A DNA stretch of 64,000 nucleotides from Lewinellaceae bacterium (GCA_020636215.1 JACJYG010000004.1:372001-436000), one strand, 5' to 3'. Shown: positions 1 through 8,556, numbered from the stretch's first letter. A program made the numbers and translations. Notes: generated by a model not told the origin, from the letters alone.

Positions 1-1
1 T

Positions 2-325
2 TTCGATGGAGGGTATGACGGTTATGCTGAGATCGTCGTTGATAATATTATATACGAAAATGTCGTATCGGCCGAAGAAGCCATGGTGGGGGAGGTAGAG
101 AACCTATTCCCCAATCCCACATCCGGCCTGGTTCACATACAGCTGCCGGAAGGGGTGGAAGCAGAACAAATGAAGCTTTACAACATTAGCGGAGCCCTGC
201 TCTGCCAGAAGCGCAACGCCCTGCCAGCGGCGCTCGATTTGTCGGGCCTACCAGCTGGTATCTACCAGCTTCTGGTGATGGGCAGCGACGGGAAGCGTTA
301 TTGGGGGCGGGTGGTAAAAAAGTAG
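2..325 (+). CDS. 3' end of a T9SS-secreted protein (type A sorting domain)
   Basis: The reading frame is open from the left edge of the window, so this is the C-terminal part (107 codons) of a longer gene. The last 75 or so residues form a typical type IX secretion sorting domain: the N-terminal LFPNPTSG motif, alternating beta strands (VHIQLPEG, KLYNISGALL), then LSGLPAGIYQLLV and a basic C-terminus (GRVVKK). By family knowledge the domain sends the protein through the T9SS and is cleaved or anchored at the cell surface. The about 30 residues before it (many Asp, Glu, Ile and Val) are too short to show the function of the mature protein. A palindromic hairpin follows 34 bp after the stop. 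Confidence 0.85.
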   Translation, partial: FDGGYDGYAEIVVDNIIYENVVSAEEAMVGEVENLFPNPTSGLVHIQLPEGVEAEQMKLYNISGALLCQKRNALPAALDLSGLPAGIYQLLVMGSDGKRYWGRVVKK

Positions 326-358
326 AGCAGACATCAGCCTGTTTTCAAAAAATATTAA

Positions 359-391
359 AGGTATCAGCCTGTTCTGAACAGGCTGATACCT
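359..391. terminator. Perfect 16-bp inverted repeat between convergent genes
   Basis: The two arms, 359-374 and 376-391, are perfect reverse complements (AGGTATCAGCCTGTTC and its complement) around one central base. It lies between the stop of the T9SS protein and the end of the convergent gene at 423. No clear T-run follows on either strand, so it may act as a bidirectional hairpin terminator or only as a palindrome. Confidence 0.5.
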
Positions 392-422
392 GGCTGAATT
401 GGCAGGCTTCAGCCTGCGCTTC

Positions 423-1478
423 TCAGTTCCGCTTTCGCTTCACCGTCGTTGTCTTGCGCTTGCCCGCCGCTACATTCCCGTTCTTCCCCTTTTTGGCGCC
501 GGCTGCAGTTGTCTGTTTCCGGCTTACCGAACCATTTTGGCCCTGCGCGCGGGTGGTGGTTGTTTCTTTCTTACCGGCCGCTACCTGGCCGTTCTGCTTT
601 TTCACGCCGGCCCTGGTCGTGGTTTCCCGTTTGGCGGCCTGCCCGTTTCGGCCTTTAACGGTGGTAGTCGTCGTCGTCCGGGCGCCAACGGCTTTTCCAT
701 TCTTGCCCCTTGCGGCAACCACGGTAGTGGTCCGGGTGTGCACTACCTTCGAAGACGTCCGGCGCGGAGTATATACCTTATGCGCTCTTACCACGCGATG
801 CGTGGTCACGACCCGGTAGTGCGGCCGATAAACGACCGTCCGGCTATAGTGCACGCGCCAGGGGGTTGGGCGCCAGGGCCGCCACCAGGTGGGGTAAGAC
901 GCCCAACGCCAGGGGGATACCCAAACTACGTAATTGGGCCGGTATACATAGCGGACACTGGGCCAAAGCCACACATTGACCACTACTGCGTTGATCGTGT
1001 AATCGGCGGAAGGGCCGCCTTTGCCTGTAGATTTCCCTTCTTCCTCGAAAGGCTCCACCAGCACATTTTCGCCGTAGATATCTTCGTCACCAACGATCTG
1101 CAAAATAGCATTATCGGCCCCTTGCTTTTCAATTTCAATGACCGCAATGTCCTGTGATTCTTCTGAGCTGACAGGCACTTGTAAAACAATGGCGTGGGCC
1201 TCTCCATCCATATTATCAACCACCCGGATGTAGTCAATTTCCCCATCCTCATTGAGGTCGAGATTGTTGACTGCATTGTCTTCGGTGTTGAGCAGTTTTT
1301 CGAATTCTTCGGGAGACTGCGCCTTTTTGAATAACTCCAGGGCGCCTTCCAGGCTGAAATTATCGCCCGGCAGGCCGGTACTATCGGCAGGGTTTACTTC
1401 TTGCGCCTGTAGGGTAAATGTCCCCAAAAAGGCAAAAACAAGACAGAAGATGCTGAGGCTGCTTCGCATAATCATCAT
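423..1478 (-). CDS. Secreted basic protein with Trp/Tyr-rich middle and Thr/Asn-Gly repeats
   Basis: This 351-aa protein has an N-terminal signal peptide (hydrophobic run at residues 5-24 ending LQAQ). Residues 70-130 contain an EF-hand-like stretch, LDLNEDGEIDYIRV, in an acidic region. The middle (about 160-235) is rich in Trp, Tyr, Arg and Val, with several WRPWRP-like words. The last 110 residues hold about five degenerate repeats of 17-20 residues, each pairing a TTT run with a K/R/Q-N-G core and Lys/Arg. Such basic low-complexity tails suggest binding to polyanions such as DNA or polysaccharide, but that is inference. I do not recognise a characterised family. It is convergent with the upstream T9SS gene. 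Confidence 0.75.
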   Translation of the reverse strand: MMIMRSSLSIFCLVFAFLGTFTLQAQEVNPADSTGLPGDNFSLEGALELFKKAQSPEEFEKLLNTEDNAVNNLDLNEDGEIDYIRVVDNMDGEAHAIVLQVPVSSEESQDIAVIEIEKQGADNAILQIVGDEDIYGENVLVEPFEEEGKSTGKGGPSADYTINAVVVNVWLWPSVRYVYRPNYVVWVSPWRWASYPTWWRPWRPTPWRVHYSRTVVYRPHYRVVTTHRVVRAHKVYTPRRTSSKVVHTRTTTVVAARGKNGKAVGARTTTTTTVKGRNGQAAKRETTTRAGVKKQNGQVAAGKKETTTTRAQGQNGSVSRKQTTAAGAKKGKNGNVAAGKRKTTTVKRKRN

Positions 1479-1630
1479 GGTCTGTTTTAGGTTAATGAAT
1501 AAAAGTCGGCTTATGGACTATTAAAAATACGAACGGTTTAATCTTTGGGGTAAAAAATGCTCATAAAATATGCGATTTTTGGGAACCTTAAACTTCAGGC
1601 TGATTATCTTTCTGATCTAAGCAATATCCA

Positions 1631-2359
1631 ATGCAACCCATTTTCCTCACCGCCGAGTGGCGGAACCTCATCATGGCCAATTACCTCATAGCCCCGGAAG
1701 CTCTAAAGCCATACGTTCCCAATGGCGTCGAGCTGGACCTCTGGCAAGGCCGTTGCTATATCAGCCTGGTGGGTTTCCTGTTTGTCAATACTAAAGTAAA
1801 AGGCATCAGCATTCCTTTCCACCGCAACTTCGAAGAAGTGAACCTACGCTTTTACGTCAAACATCACGACGGCGAACAGTGGAAACGAGGGGTTGTTTTT
1901 ATCCGGGAGATCGTGCCGCGGCACGCCATCACCTTGGTGGCCAACACCCTTTACGGAGAACACTACCTAACTCTTCCCATGCGCCATACGTGGCGGCAGC
2001 AAAGCGGACAATTAGAGGTGGGGTACGAATGGAAAATTGGCGGGCAATGGAATTGCTTTTCCGTCCTGGCTGACCCTCAGGCCATACCACTGGCGGAGGG
2101 CAGCGAGGAGCAGTTCATCACCGAGCACTTCTGGGGTTATACCGGGCTAAAAGGCGGCCGCACGTCCGAATACCAGGTGGAACACCCGAGCTGGCGGGTA
2201 CACCCCGTCCAAACCTACAGAATCGACTGCGATGCCGCCCGGCTATACGGGCCTGCCTTTGCCGAAGCCATGGCCCAAGAGCCGTTTTCTGTTTTTCTTG
2301 CGGAAGGCTCAGAGGTGTTGGTCCGAGGAGGGAGGCGGCTGGGGGCGAAGGCCTCATAA
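1631..2359 (+). CDS. DUF2071 (YqjF-like) protein
   Basis: The 242-aa product matches the DUF2071/YqjF family along its length: the opening FLTAEWRNLIMANY, the segment with YVPNGVELD and ISLVGFLF, the conserved FEEVNLRFYVK, then GVVFIREIVPR and a C-terminal half with YRIDCDAARLYG. The family is a single soluble beta-rich domain of unknown biochemical function, and no signal peptide or membrane segment is visible. The gene stands alone: the neighbour to the left is divergent (153 bp away) and the next gene on the right starts 230 bp downstream. The start ATG at 1631 keeps the conserved N-terminus intact. Confidence 0.85.
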   Translation: MQPIFLTAEWRNLIMANYLIAPEALKPYVPNGVELDLWQGRCYISLVGFLFVNTKVKGISIPFHRNFEEVNLRFYVKHHDGEQWKRGVVFIREIVPRHAITLVANTLYGEHYLTLPMRHTWRQQSGQLEVGYEWKIGGQWNCFSVLADPQAIPLAEGSEEQFITEHFWGYTGLKGGRTSEYQVEHPSWRVHPVQTYRIDCDAARLYGPAFAEAMAQEPFSVFLAEGSEVLVRGGRRLGAKAS

Positions 2360-2390
2360 AAAATTGGCTATCAACACAAAATGCAACTTC

Positions 2391-2426
2391 ACACGAGCGA
2401 AGCGACTGATGAAACAAACCCGTCCA
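2391..2426 (+). repeat. Dispersed 36-bp intergenic repeat, copy 1
   Basis: This stretch, starting ACACGAGCGAAGCGACTGAT, recurs at 41480-41516 with four substitutions and one inserted base. Both copies lie outside genes. No coding or palindromic structure explains the similarity. Confidence 0.6.
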
Positions 2427-2589
2427 TACAGTCAGCCGGATAAATCTCTGTGAGGCCGGGCAAACTTTTAGCAGCCCTTTTGCCCACTTCATCGGTTCGG
2501 AGAAACATTTTTACATTTTCGCATGCAGGCATTGATCCCTATTCACATCATTCCCGTTCAAACTTACGTTTATTCAATAAAGCAAGAAC

Positions 2590-3075
2590 ATGAAAAAAAA
2601 CTTTATCCTACTCCTCTTCCTGCCCTTTTGGGCGGGCCTGCTGAACGGACAGACCAAAGCAGACCTGGTAAGCTGTCTTAAGATCGCCCTGGCCAGCCCG
2701 GAAATGGAAACGGCATTTACCCAGGAGTGGGGGGACGCCCGCCCCTTGTACCTTCAGAAGCCAGAGCGACAAAGCATTGGCCGTCAGCCGGTTGAAGAAC
2801 TAATGCGGCAATTGGAAGTCGAAGATTTCAATGGCTTCCAATGGGAAGTCATCCCCATGGACAGGGAAGCCATTCAGCAACTTCCGGTAAATGAGCAGGA
2901 GTTTGGCGTTCTGACCCTGGGCGCCTCCTACCGCGAAGCCTGGAGCACCCTGTCTATTAACCTGTTTGTCAACCTCCCGCGTTATCCCCGAAGCGAGCTA
3001 ACGGGTTCTTTTGTACTGGAAAAAGTGAATGGAGCGTGGCAAACCATTCAGAAAAGCGTTGAGGTTCGTCCGTGA
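2590..3075 (+). CDS. Small secreted protein translationally coupled to pbpC
   Basis: The 161-aa product begins with a signal peptide (MKKNFILLLFLPFWAGLLNG, cleavage near Gly-Gln 20/21). The mature part is mixed alpha/beta with the words WGDARPLYLQKPE and FGVLTLGASYREAWSTLSINL. I do not recognise a family. Its stop codon overlaps the GTG start of the next gene in the sequence GTGA, which usually means translational coupling, so it may help or report on the peptidoglycan synthase encoded next. The predicted periplasmic or envelope location agrees with that idea, but no function is established. Confidence 0.75.
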   Translation: MKKNFILLLFLPFWAGLLNGQTKADLVSCLKIALASPEMETAFTQEWGDARPLYLQKPERQSIGRQPVEELMRQLEVEDFNGFQWEVIPMDREAIQQLPVNEQEFGVLTLGASYREAWSTLSINLFVNLPRYPRSELTGSFVLEKVNGAWQTIQKSVEVRP

Positions 3076-5489
3076 AGCCATGGCTAAAGCGCACGTACCA
3101 GTTCCTTTTCCGCCGGCATCCGCGCAAGACGATAGCCGGCCTGGTTTTCCTTTTTCTGCTATACTGGTTCAGCCTTCCCCGGCCACTTTTTGACGCCCCC
3201 ACCTGCATGGTGCTGGAAGACCGGCAGGGCAACCTGCTGGGAGCCCGCATTGCCGCCGATGGGCAATGGCGCTTTCCCGAGGCAGACAGTGTGCCTGACC
3301 GCTTTGCCGCTGCGCTGGTAGAATTTGAAGACCGCCGCTTTTATTACCATCCCGGTATAGACCCTATCGGATTGGGCCGGGCGTTGGTGCAGAATATCCG
3401 CAACGGGCAGATCGTCAGCGGGGGCAGTACGCTCAGCATGCAGGTGGTGCGAATGGCGCGGAGCAACCCGCCACGCACCCTCTGGCAGAAAGGCATAGAA
3501 ATGGTGCTGGCTACCCGGCTGGAATTGGGATACAGTAAAGCAGAGATCCTGGCGTTATATGCCGCTCACGCTCCATTTGGCGGCAACGTAGTCGGGCTGG
3601 AGGCCGCTTCCTGGCGCTATTTTGGGAAAAGCCCGGAACTGCTTTCCTGGGCGGAGGCAGCTGTGCTGGCCGTATTGCCCAACAGCCCCGCCCTCATCCA
3701 CCCTGGCCGCAACCGGGACGCCTTGCTGGCCAAACGCAACCGCCTGCTAGCGCGCCTGCAACAAACTGGCCAGATCGATGCCTTTACGTGTGAACTGGCG
3801 ATGGCCGAACCCCTTCCGGATGCCCCCCATCCCCTACCCCGCCTGGCGCCCCACTTGCTCGACCGGGCTTATTTTGAAAAAGTGGCTACCGGCCAATACC
3901 GGCGCTCCCGGGTACGCACAACCCTGGACCTGCCGCTGCAACGGCAACTCACCAGCATACTCGAATTTCACCAGCAACGCCTCCGGGGCAGCGAGATACA
4001 CAACCTGGCCGCCCTGGTGATCGATGTCGAAACGGGAGAAGTACTGGCCTATGCCGGCAACGTCATTGGCGCCGGAGCAACCCATGGCGAGGAGGTGGAC
4101 GTGATCAAAGCACCGCGCAGTACAGGCAGCATCCTCAAACCCCTTTTGTACGCTATGATGTTGCAGGAAGGAGACATTCTGCCCCAAAGCCTGGCGCCCG
4201 ACGTTCCCGTACAGCTGAGCGGCTACCGCCCGGAAAATTTCAACAAAGATTATGATGGCGCCATCCCTGCCCGGCGGGCGATCATCCGTTCCCTCAACGT
4301 ACCACTGGTGCGCCTGTTACAACAATATGGGCTGGAGAAATTCCATTTCAACCTGAAGAAACTGGGGCTAAGCACCATCAACCACCCTCCCGATTACTAC
4401 GGGTTGCCGCTGGTGCTGGGCGGAGCGGAGGGAACCCTATGGGACATCACCAACGCCTATACCTGTATGAGCCGTATGCTGAACCACTTCCCCGAATACG
4501 ATGCTCAGTATGACCCCCAGGATTTCCGCCCGCCCACTTATCTTCCTGTCCCGGAACGCGCGCGGCCAGCCCGGGAGCGCCTGCAAAGCAACCCCAGCCA
4601 CATTGGCGCCGCCGCCGCCTGGTTCGCGTTCGATGCCATGCAGGAACTGGAAAGGCCCAATAGCGAAGGGGAATGGCAATACTTTACGTCTAGCCGGCGC
4701 ATTGCATGGAAAACCGGCACCAGTTTCGGTTTTCGAGACGCCTGGGCCATAGGAGTTAACCCGCGTTATGCTGTTGGGGTCTGGGCCGGCAATGCCGATG
4801 GCGAAGGCCGTCCCGGGCTGGTCGGCGTGCAAGCTGCCGCCCCCGTGCTTTTCGATATCTTCAATCGCCTGCCCGGCGATGGCGCCTGGTTTCGGGCCCC
4901 TTATGACGACATGATCCGCCTGCCGGTTTGCCGGGAAAGCGGCTACCGCAACCTGGATATCTGCCCTGTCGACACCGTTTGGGCCCCCGCCGCGGCCACC
5001 CGGGTAGCCGCTTGCCCCTACCATCAGCTCATTCACCTGGATGCCAGCCGGCAATGGCGGGTCGATGCCAGTTGTGAGCTGCCCTCCCGGATGCAACCGC
5101 AGGCCTGGTTTGTCCTGCCGCCTGTAGAAGAATTCTACTACCGGGCTAAACATCCCGGCTACGCGCCCCTGCCGCCTTTCCGGGCCGATTGCGCCGCCTC
5201 CGCCCAAAGCGTACCGGCCATGGAGCTCATCTACCCCAAATACCCCACCCGGATTTACCTACCTGTCGACCTGGACGGTAAGCTCTCCAAAACGGTATTC
5301 ACCGTTGCGCACCGCTCTCCGGATGCGACCATCTACTGGCACCTGGATAATGCGTACATCGGCAGCACCACCACTTTTCATAGTTTTGAACTGGCCCCGC
5401 CGGAAGGAAAACATGTTTTGACGCTGGTTGACGAAGAAGGGCGCCGGCTGGAGCAGCCGTTTGAGATCATTAAAAAACCTAAACAGTGA
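3072..5489 (+). CDS. pbpC: Penicillin-binding protein 1C (bifunctional transglycosylase/transpeptidase)
   Basis: This 805-aa class A PBP polymerises and cross-links peptidoglycan in the periplasm. It has one membrane anchor (residues 20-37). A GT51 domain covers about 55-235, with the catalytic Glu in EDRRF (E86) and SGGSTLSMQ near 117-124. The transpeptidase domain follows, with SILK (Ser353), SLN (407-409) and KTGTS (547-551). A C-terminal BiPBP_C domain (about 715-805) is the mark of PBP1C. The start is GTG at 3072, inside the stop of the previous gene; no ATG lies nearby in frame. In many bacteria pbpC sits beside an alpha-2-macroglobulin gene. Here that partner is absent and a small secreted protein precedes it. 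Confidence 0.95.
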   Translation: MKPWLKRTYQFLFRRHPRKTIAGLVFLFLLYWFSLPRPLFDAPTCMVLEDRQGNLLGARIAADGQWRFPEADSVPDRFAAALVEFEDRRFYYHPGIDPIGLGRALVQNIRNGQIVSGGSTLSMQVVRMARSNPPRTLWQKGIEMVLATRLELGYSKAEILALYAAHAPFGGNVVGLEAASWRYFGKSPELLSWAEAAVLAVLPNSPALIHPGRNRDALLAKRNRLLARLQQTGQIDAFTCELAMAEPLPDAPHPLPRLAPHLLDRAYFEKVATGQYRRSRVRTTLDLPLQRQLTSILEFHQQRLRGSEIHNLAALVIDVETGEVLAYAGNVIGAGATHGEEVDVIKAPRSTGSILKPLLYAMMLQEGDILPQSLAPDVPVQLSGYRPENFNKDYDGAIPARRAIIRSLNVPLVRLLQQYGLEKFHFNLKKLGLSTINHPPDYYGLPLVLGGAEGTLWDITNAYTCMSRMLNHFPEYDAQYDPQDFRPPTYLPVPERARPARERLQSNPSHIGAAAAWFAFDAMQELERPNSEGEWQYFTSSRRIAWKTGTSFGFRDAWAIGVNPRYAVGVWAGNADGEGRPGLVGVQAAAPVLFDIFNRLPGDGAWFRAPYDDMIRLPVCRESGYRNLDICPVDTVWAPAAATRVAACPYHQLIHLDASRQWRVDASCELPSRMQPQAWFVLPPVEEFYYRAKHPGYAPLPPFRADCAASAQSVPAMELIYPKYPTRIYLPVDLDGKLSKTVFTVAHRSPDATIYWHLDNAYIGSTTTFHSFELAPPEGKHVLTLVDEEGRRLEQPFEIIKKPKQ

Positions 5490-5560
5490 GCAAAAAAAAA
5501 CTCCTTCATCAGGGGAGGCTGTTCGGATGAAGGAGCACTAACATACTATGAGAAAACTAC
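5490..5560. repeat. Hairpin + ATGAGAAAACT element, copy 1
   Basis: An A9 run is followed by a stem (CTCCTTCATC at 5501-5510 pairing with GATGAAGGAG at 5526-5535), then ACATACTATGAGAAAACT. The same layout occurs at 5871 and 6046 with different but still complementary stem sequences. Read on the minus strand it is a hairpin followed by U9, an intrinsic terminator. Read on the plus strand, the ATG at 5548 opens a 6-codon ORF (MRKLHT). Confidence 0.7.
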
Positions 5561-5705
5561 ACACCTAAAGATAAAAACGCATTTTGTTTTTTTTTATGGG
5601 AATTATTTACCGGGGAAATCAAATGAGGATGCGGCGCCTTAATGGAGGAGAATGGTAAGCAGGGTATCCTTGTTTTTGATTATTTTGGTTGAGGCTTTGG
5701 TAAAG

Positions 5706-5773
5706 GTTGAGGGGGTTGAGGGAGTTGAGAGGGTTGAGGGAGTTGAGGGAGTTGAGAGGGTTGAGAGGGTTAG
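5706..5773 (+). repeat. 9-bp minisatellite (seven units)
   Basis: Seven consecutive 9-bp units of the form GTTGAG(G/A)G(G/A) run from 5706 to 5768, followed by a partial GTTAG. The variation is limited to two positions. The plus-strand reading (repeated Arg-Glu/Gly-Leu) has no start context or conserved extension, so it is not called as a gene. Confidence 0.85.
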
Positions 5774-5870
5774 TTAATCATTTCCAAACTATTTCTCAGA
5801 TTTTGCTCCGGCAATCACTTTGGCATGATTTTGGAAAACCTAAATATGTAGCAACTAACAAGCAGCCCGA

Positions 5871-5940
5871 CGGGCAAAAAAAAACCTACATCCGATGGTA
5901 ACAGATGTAGGAGAACAAACATACTATGAGAAAACTTTTA
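5871..5940. repeat. Hairpin + ATGAGAAAACT element, copy 2
   Basis: The layout is as in copy 1: GGGCAAAAAAAAA, a stem of CCTACATC (5885-5892) with GATGTAGG (5904-5911), then ACAAACATACTATGAGAAAAC. The ATG at 5926 opens an 18-codon ORF ending at 5982 (MRKLLQRYASG...). The minus strand gives a hairpin with U9. The 720 bases between pbpC and the kinase gene hold only these elements and the minisatellite. Confidence 0.75.
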
Positions 5941-6045
5941 CAAAGATACGCCTCTGGGATACGCGGCCCAAACGGTAATTAGGCATCGGTGGAAATGGAC
6001 TTGTGAATGGCAGTTATGGCGTAGAAAACGGAAAAGCAGGAGTGA

Positions 6046-6115
6046 GGGCAAAAAAAAACCTGCACCGAAGGGATTGGTGCAGGAGGTTCAAACAAACATA
6101 CTATGAGAAAACTTT
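6046..6115. repeat. Hairpin + ATGAGAAAACT element, copy 3 (terminator of the kinase gene on the minus strand)
   Basis: GGGCAAAAAAAAA is followed by a stem of CCTGCACC (6059-6066) with GGTGCAGG (6076-6083), then AACAAACATACTATGAGAAAAC. The ATG at 6103 opens a 13-codon ORF (MRKLLQYKPIPGK). On the minus strand, about 170 bp after the kinase stop codon, it forms a stem followed by U9 and probably ends that transcript. Confidence 0.75.
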
Positions 6116-6284
6116 TGCAATATAAGCCCATACCTGGTAAATAAAAGGGGGAACCACTGTATGGCCCCATTATAGTGAGAAGTGGTCGAAAGTAATTAGG
6201 GAACGGTAACACCCACAGGGAAAGGCTAATGGTGAGATGCCAAGAACGCGGCCCGGATTCCTGTTTTCCCGGATTCTGGCAGTG

Positions 6285-8222
6285 TTATTTCATTTGGATC
6301 TCCACAATTGGGATCATAATCTCCACGCGGGTTCCCAGCGCCTCACCCGTACTTTCGTCTTTGAGGTCGATAGTCTTCACAAAAGAGTCCTTCCCTTTGG
6401 AATTGTGAAGGATCTCCAGACGTTTTTCAGTGATATTGGTGCCCCGGGACCGGTGGTTGAGGTATTGAGGATCCTGCATGCGAAGCTGACGAGCCCTTTC
6501 CCGGCCAATTCCATTATCTTCTACCACACAAAGGATCGTATCCTCATCATAGAGGAAGAAAAAGACCTTGATAAGCCCTTCTTTTATGGTGCGCAGGCCG
6601 TGTTCGATGGCGTTCTCCACGTAAGGCTGCACGATCATGGTAGGCACGCCCAGAATATCTTCTTCGATCTCCTCGTCGATAATAATCTCGTACTTCAAAC
6701 GGTTTTCGAAGCGCAATTTTTCGTTGATGTACAGGTATTCTTCCAGGAATTCAATCTCTTTTTCGAGGGAGATGATTTCAAGGTCCGAATATTCCAGGCT
6801 ACGGCGCATTAGTTGGGCGAACTTAGCGAGGTATTTGGCGGCCGAAGCGATTTCATGGGAGGTGATATAATTCTGAATAGAATTGAGGGCATTGTACATG
6901 AAGTGAGGGTTCATCTGCGCACGCAGGGCTTTCAGTTGCAGGCGGGTGGCCTGAAGCCGCAACAATTCCGTTTCGTGTTTTTTCTTCTCGGCCTCATACT
7001 TCACCTCCAACTCCATTTGCTTGCGTTTGTCCACCTGTTCGATATATTGCTCGGTGTATTTATCGTGCAGGCACTGGTAGGTATAGGCATTCTCATAATC
7101 CTCCTGCCCGGCGTAGAAGCTGGCGAAATCCTTACACACCCCAGCGAGTTGTTTATAATCTTCAATAAGGTGGGCGTATTCCAGTGCGAGGGAGAAGTGC
7201 TGGAGGGCGGGCTCTTCTTCCCCCCGTTCAGAATAGAGGCGCCCACGCCAGGATTCGATGATGGAAAAGTTGTAGTAATCCTCCGCCGATTTCTGTTTGT
7301 ACAGGTGTTCGGCGCGTTCAAATAATTGAAGCGCTTCGTCGTACAGTTTCTTTTCAAAATAGCAGAATCCCAGGTTGGCGTAAGCGCTGGCGCGGGCAAA
7401 TTCACTGGTGTCATCGGTAATGTCGATAGCCTTTCGGAAATAGGCCTCGGCTTTCTCCTGGTCGTTGAGTGCTATATAACCGATCCCAACGTTGAGGTAG
7501 TGCCAGGACAAGCGGGTGCGAATGCCCATCGACTCGCACATGTTAACCACCTTGAGATAGGCTCGTACGCTCCGGTCCCGGTCGTCGTTGCGCTCATAAA
7601 CCTTTCCCAGGCCGGAATGAATGAGGGTGAGAAAGTAATAATCCTTAAGCTCAAGCGGATGCCCCAACATCGTGATCCCCTTATCCGCAGCCAGCAGTAG
7701 TTCCACTGCCCGGGAATAATTGCTGTAGTGCAGGTTCATAAACCCCTCCCGACAAGTAATTCGCGCCAGAAGGCGGTCATCGGGGAAACTCTTCAGGAGC
7801 TTGTTGGCCTTTGCCAGGTATTCCATAGCCTGCTCCATATTCTCGAGGTTCATATATACCCCGGCGATGTCAATATATACTTCCGCCTGCTGTTTGGCTG
7901 TGCCCCGTTCTTCGAGGATGTCGATCGCTTCCCGGAAGTGAAATTCCGCCTCTAAGAAATGGTAGAGTTGGTTTTCTACGGTAGCGGCATAGAGGTGATA
8001 ATTGAGCCAAAAATCCGGATTGTCATAAGATTGGAGGATCTCCCGTAATTCGCCCAGCAAGTCATTGGCGCGGGCCACATTGGTATAACAATAGTGGCTG
8101 GCCAGTTTGTCCAGTGAAATGAGCCGTTGCAGCGGGTCTTTTTGTTGCCGCAGCTTACTTTCCAACTCATTGACATTGATTACCTGAGGGACAGGGCTTC
8201 CTATAAACATAGCTGTGATCAA
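6285..8222 (-). CDS. TPR-fused LytS/YehU-type sensor histidine kinase, apparently cytosolic
   Basis: The 645-aa product has TPR-like helical repeats over about residues 40-390, a coiled coil at about 395-435, and a His_kinase (LytS-type) domain with the phospho-acceptor His440 in QMNPHFMYNALN. An HATPase_c domain follows, with the N-box VENAIEHGL (Asn537) and VEDNGIGR (Asp569). Most Bacteroidota TPR-LytS kinases carry a membrane segment between the TPRs and the kinase domain; I see none here, and no signal peptide, so it probably senses an intracellular ligand or partner through its TPRs. It lies downstream of the LytTR regulator at 8813-9574 on the same strand, with a GG-leader peptide gene between them. 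These are its likely partners. Confidence 0.9.
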   Translation of the reverse strand: MITAMFIGSPVPQVINVNELESKLRQQKDPLQRLISLDKLASHYCYTNVARANDLLGELREILQSYDNPDFWLNYHLYAATVENQLYHFLEAEFHFREAIDILEERGTAKQQAEVYIDIAGVYMNLENMEQAMEYLAKANKLLKSFPDDRLLARITCREGFMNLHYSNYSRAVELLLAADKGITMLGHPLELKDYYFLTLIHSGLGKVYERNDDRDRSVRAYLKVVNMCESMGIRTRLSWHYLNVGIGYIALNDQEKAEAYFRKAIDITDDTSEFARASAYANLGFCYFEKKLYDEALQLFERAEHLYKQKSAEDYYNFSIIESWRGRLYSERGEEEPALQHFSLALEYAHLIEDYKQLAGVCKDFASFYAGQEDYENAYTYQCLHDKYTEQYIEQVDKRKQMELEVKYEAEKKKHETELLRLQATRLQLKALRAQMNPHFMYNALNSIQNYITSHEIASAAKYLAKFAQLMRRSLEYSDLEIISLEKEIEFLEEYLYINEKLRFENRLKYEIIIDEEIEEDILGVPTMIVQPYVENAIEHGLRTIKEGLIKVFFFLYDEDTILCVVEDNGIGRERARQLRMQDPQYLNHRSRGTNITEKRLEILHNSKGKDSFVKTIDLKDESTGEALGTRVEIMIPIVEIQMK

Positions 8223-8349
8223 AAAATAAGCCGTTGGAATTCCCTTCGTTGATCAGGCTAGTCTATCAGCCGTTCTGATGACTTGCAGCCTTCGCCTGAT
8301 TCACGAAACCAACAACTTGCTTTTTGAGGTTTATTTTAGGGTGAAAAAT

Positions 8350-8403
8350 AAAAAAGGACTATACCTCACCTGGAGATATGGCCCTTAAGGTAGGTATATT
8401 TCC
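8350..8403 (-). terminator. Intrinsic terminator of the GG-leader peptide gene
   Basis: On the minus strand, 10 bases past the stop of the small peptide gene, an imperfect stem (GGA..TATACCT.ACCT pairing with AGGTgAGGTATA.TCC) is followed by TTTTTTATTTTT. It separates the peptide gene from the kinase and supports a short independent transcript. Confidence 0.6.
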
Positions 8404-8412
8404 TAATAATGC

Positions 8413-8556
8413 CTACTGGGGGACAATGCCACCGCAGCCATTATTCCAATTCTTGTTTTTGCCTTTTTTACCACCGACGATCTTATTCTGGTCATCCTTC
8501 TTGATCGTCTTGATGTCCTTCTTGAGGTCTTCGAGATTTTTTTTAGATTTTCCCAT
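8413..8556 (-). CDS. 47-aa double-glycine-leader peptide (bacteriocin/pheromone-like precursor)
   Basis: A short ORF of 48 codons starts ATG at 8556. Its first half is a charged amphipathic leader (MGKSKKNLEDLKKDIKTIKK) leading to NKIVGGKKG, which matches the bacteriocin-type GG signal: hydrophobic residues at -4 and -3 and Gly-Gly at -2/-1. Cleavage after GG would release an 18-residue basic core rich in Lys, Asn and Gly and ending WNNGCGGIVPQ, with a single Cys. The gene lies between a LytTR response regulator and a LytS-type kinase on the same strand and has its own terminator. By family knowledge GG leaders are cut by C39-peptidase ABC exporters; none lies in this window. Function (signal, bacteriocin or RiPP substrate) is unproven. 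Confidence 0.7.
   Translation of the reverse strand: MGKSKKNLEDLKKDIKTIKKDDQNKIVGGKKGKNKNWNNGCGGIVPQ

Noticed and set aside
399..1157. 252-codon plus-strand frame opposite the basic repeat protein
   Set aside because: It is antisense to the repeat gene at 423-1478, which has a signal peptide and clear repeats. The plus frame is His/Arg/Gly/Pro-rich by mirror of those codons.
4437..5207. 256-codon minus-strand frame inside pbpC
   Set aside because: It lies wholly within a complete PBP1C gene with all catalytic motifs, and its own translation shows no family features.
5706..5773. Possible CRISPR array
   Set aside because: Units are 9 bp, contiguous and without spacers; the 10-bp array at 20861 and the 7-bp array at 63004 fail for the same reason. 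No cas gene is present.
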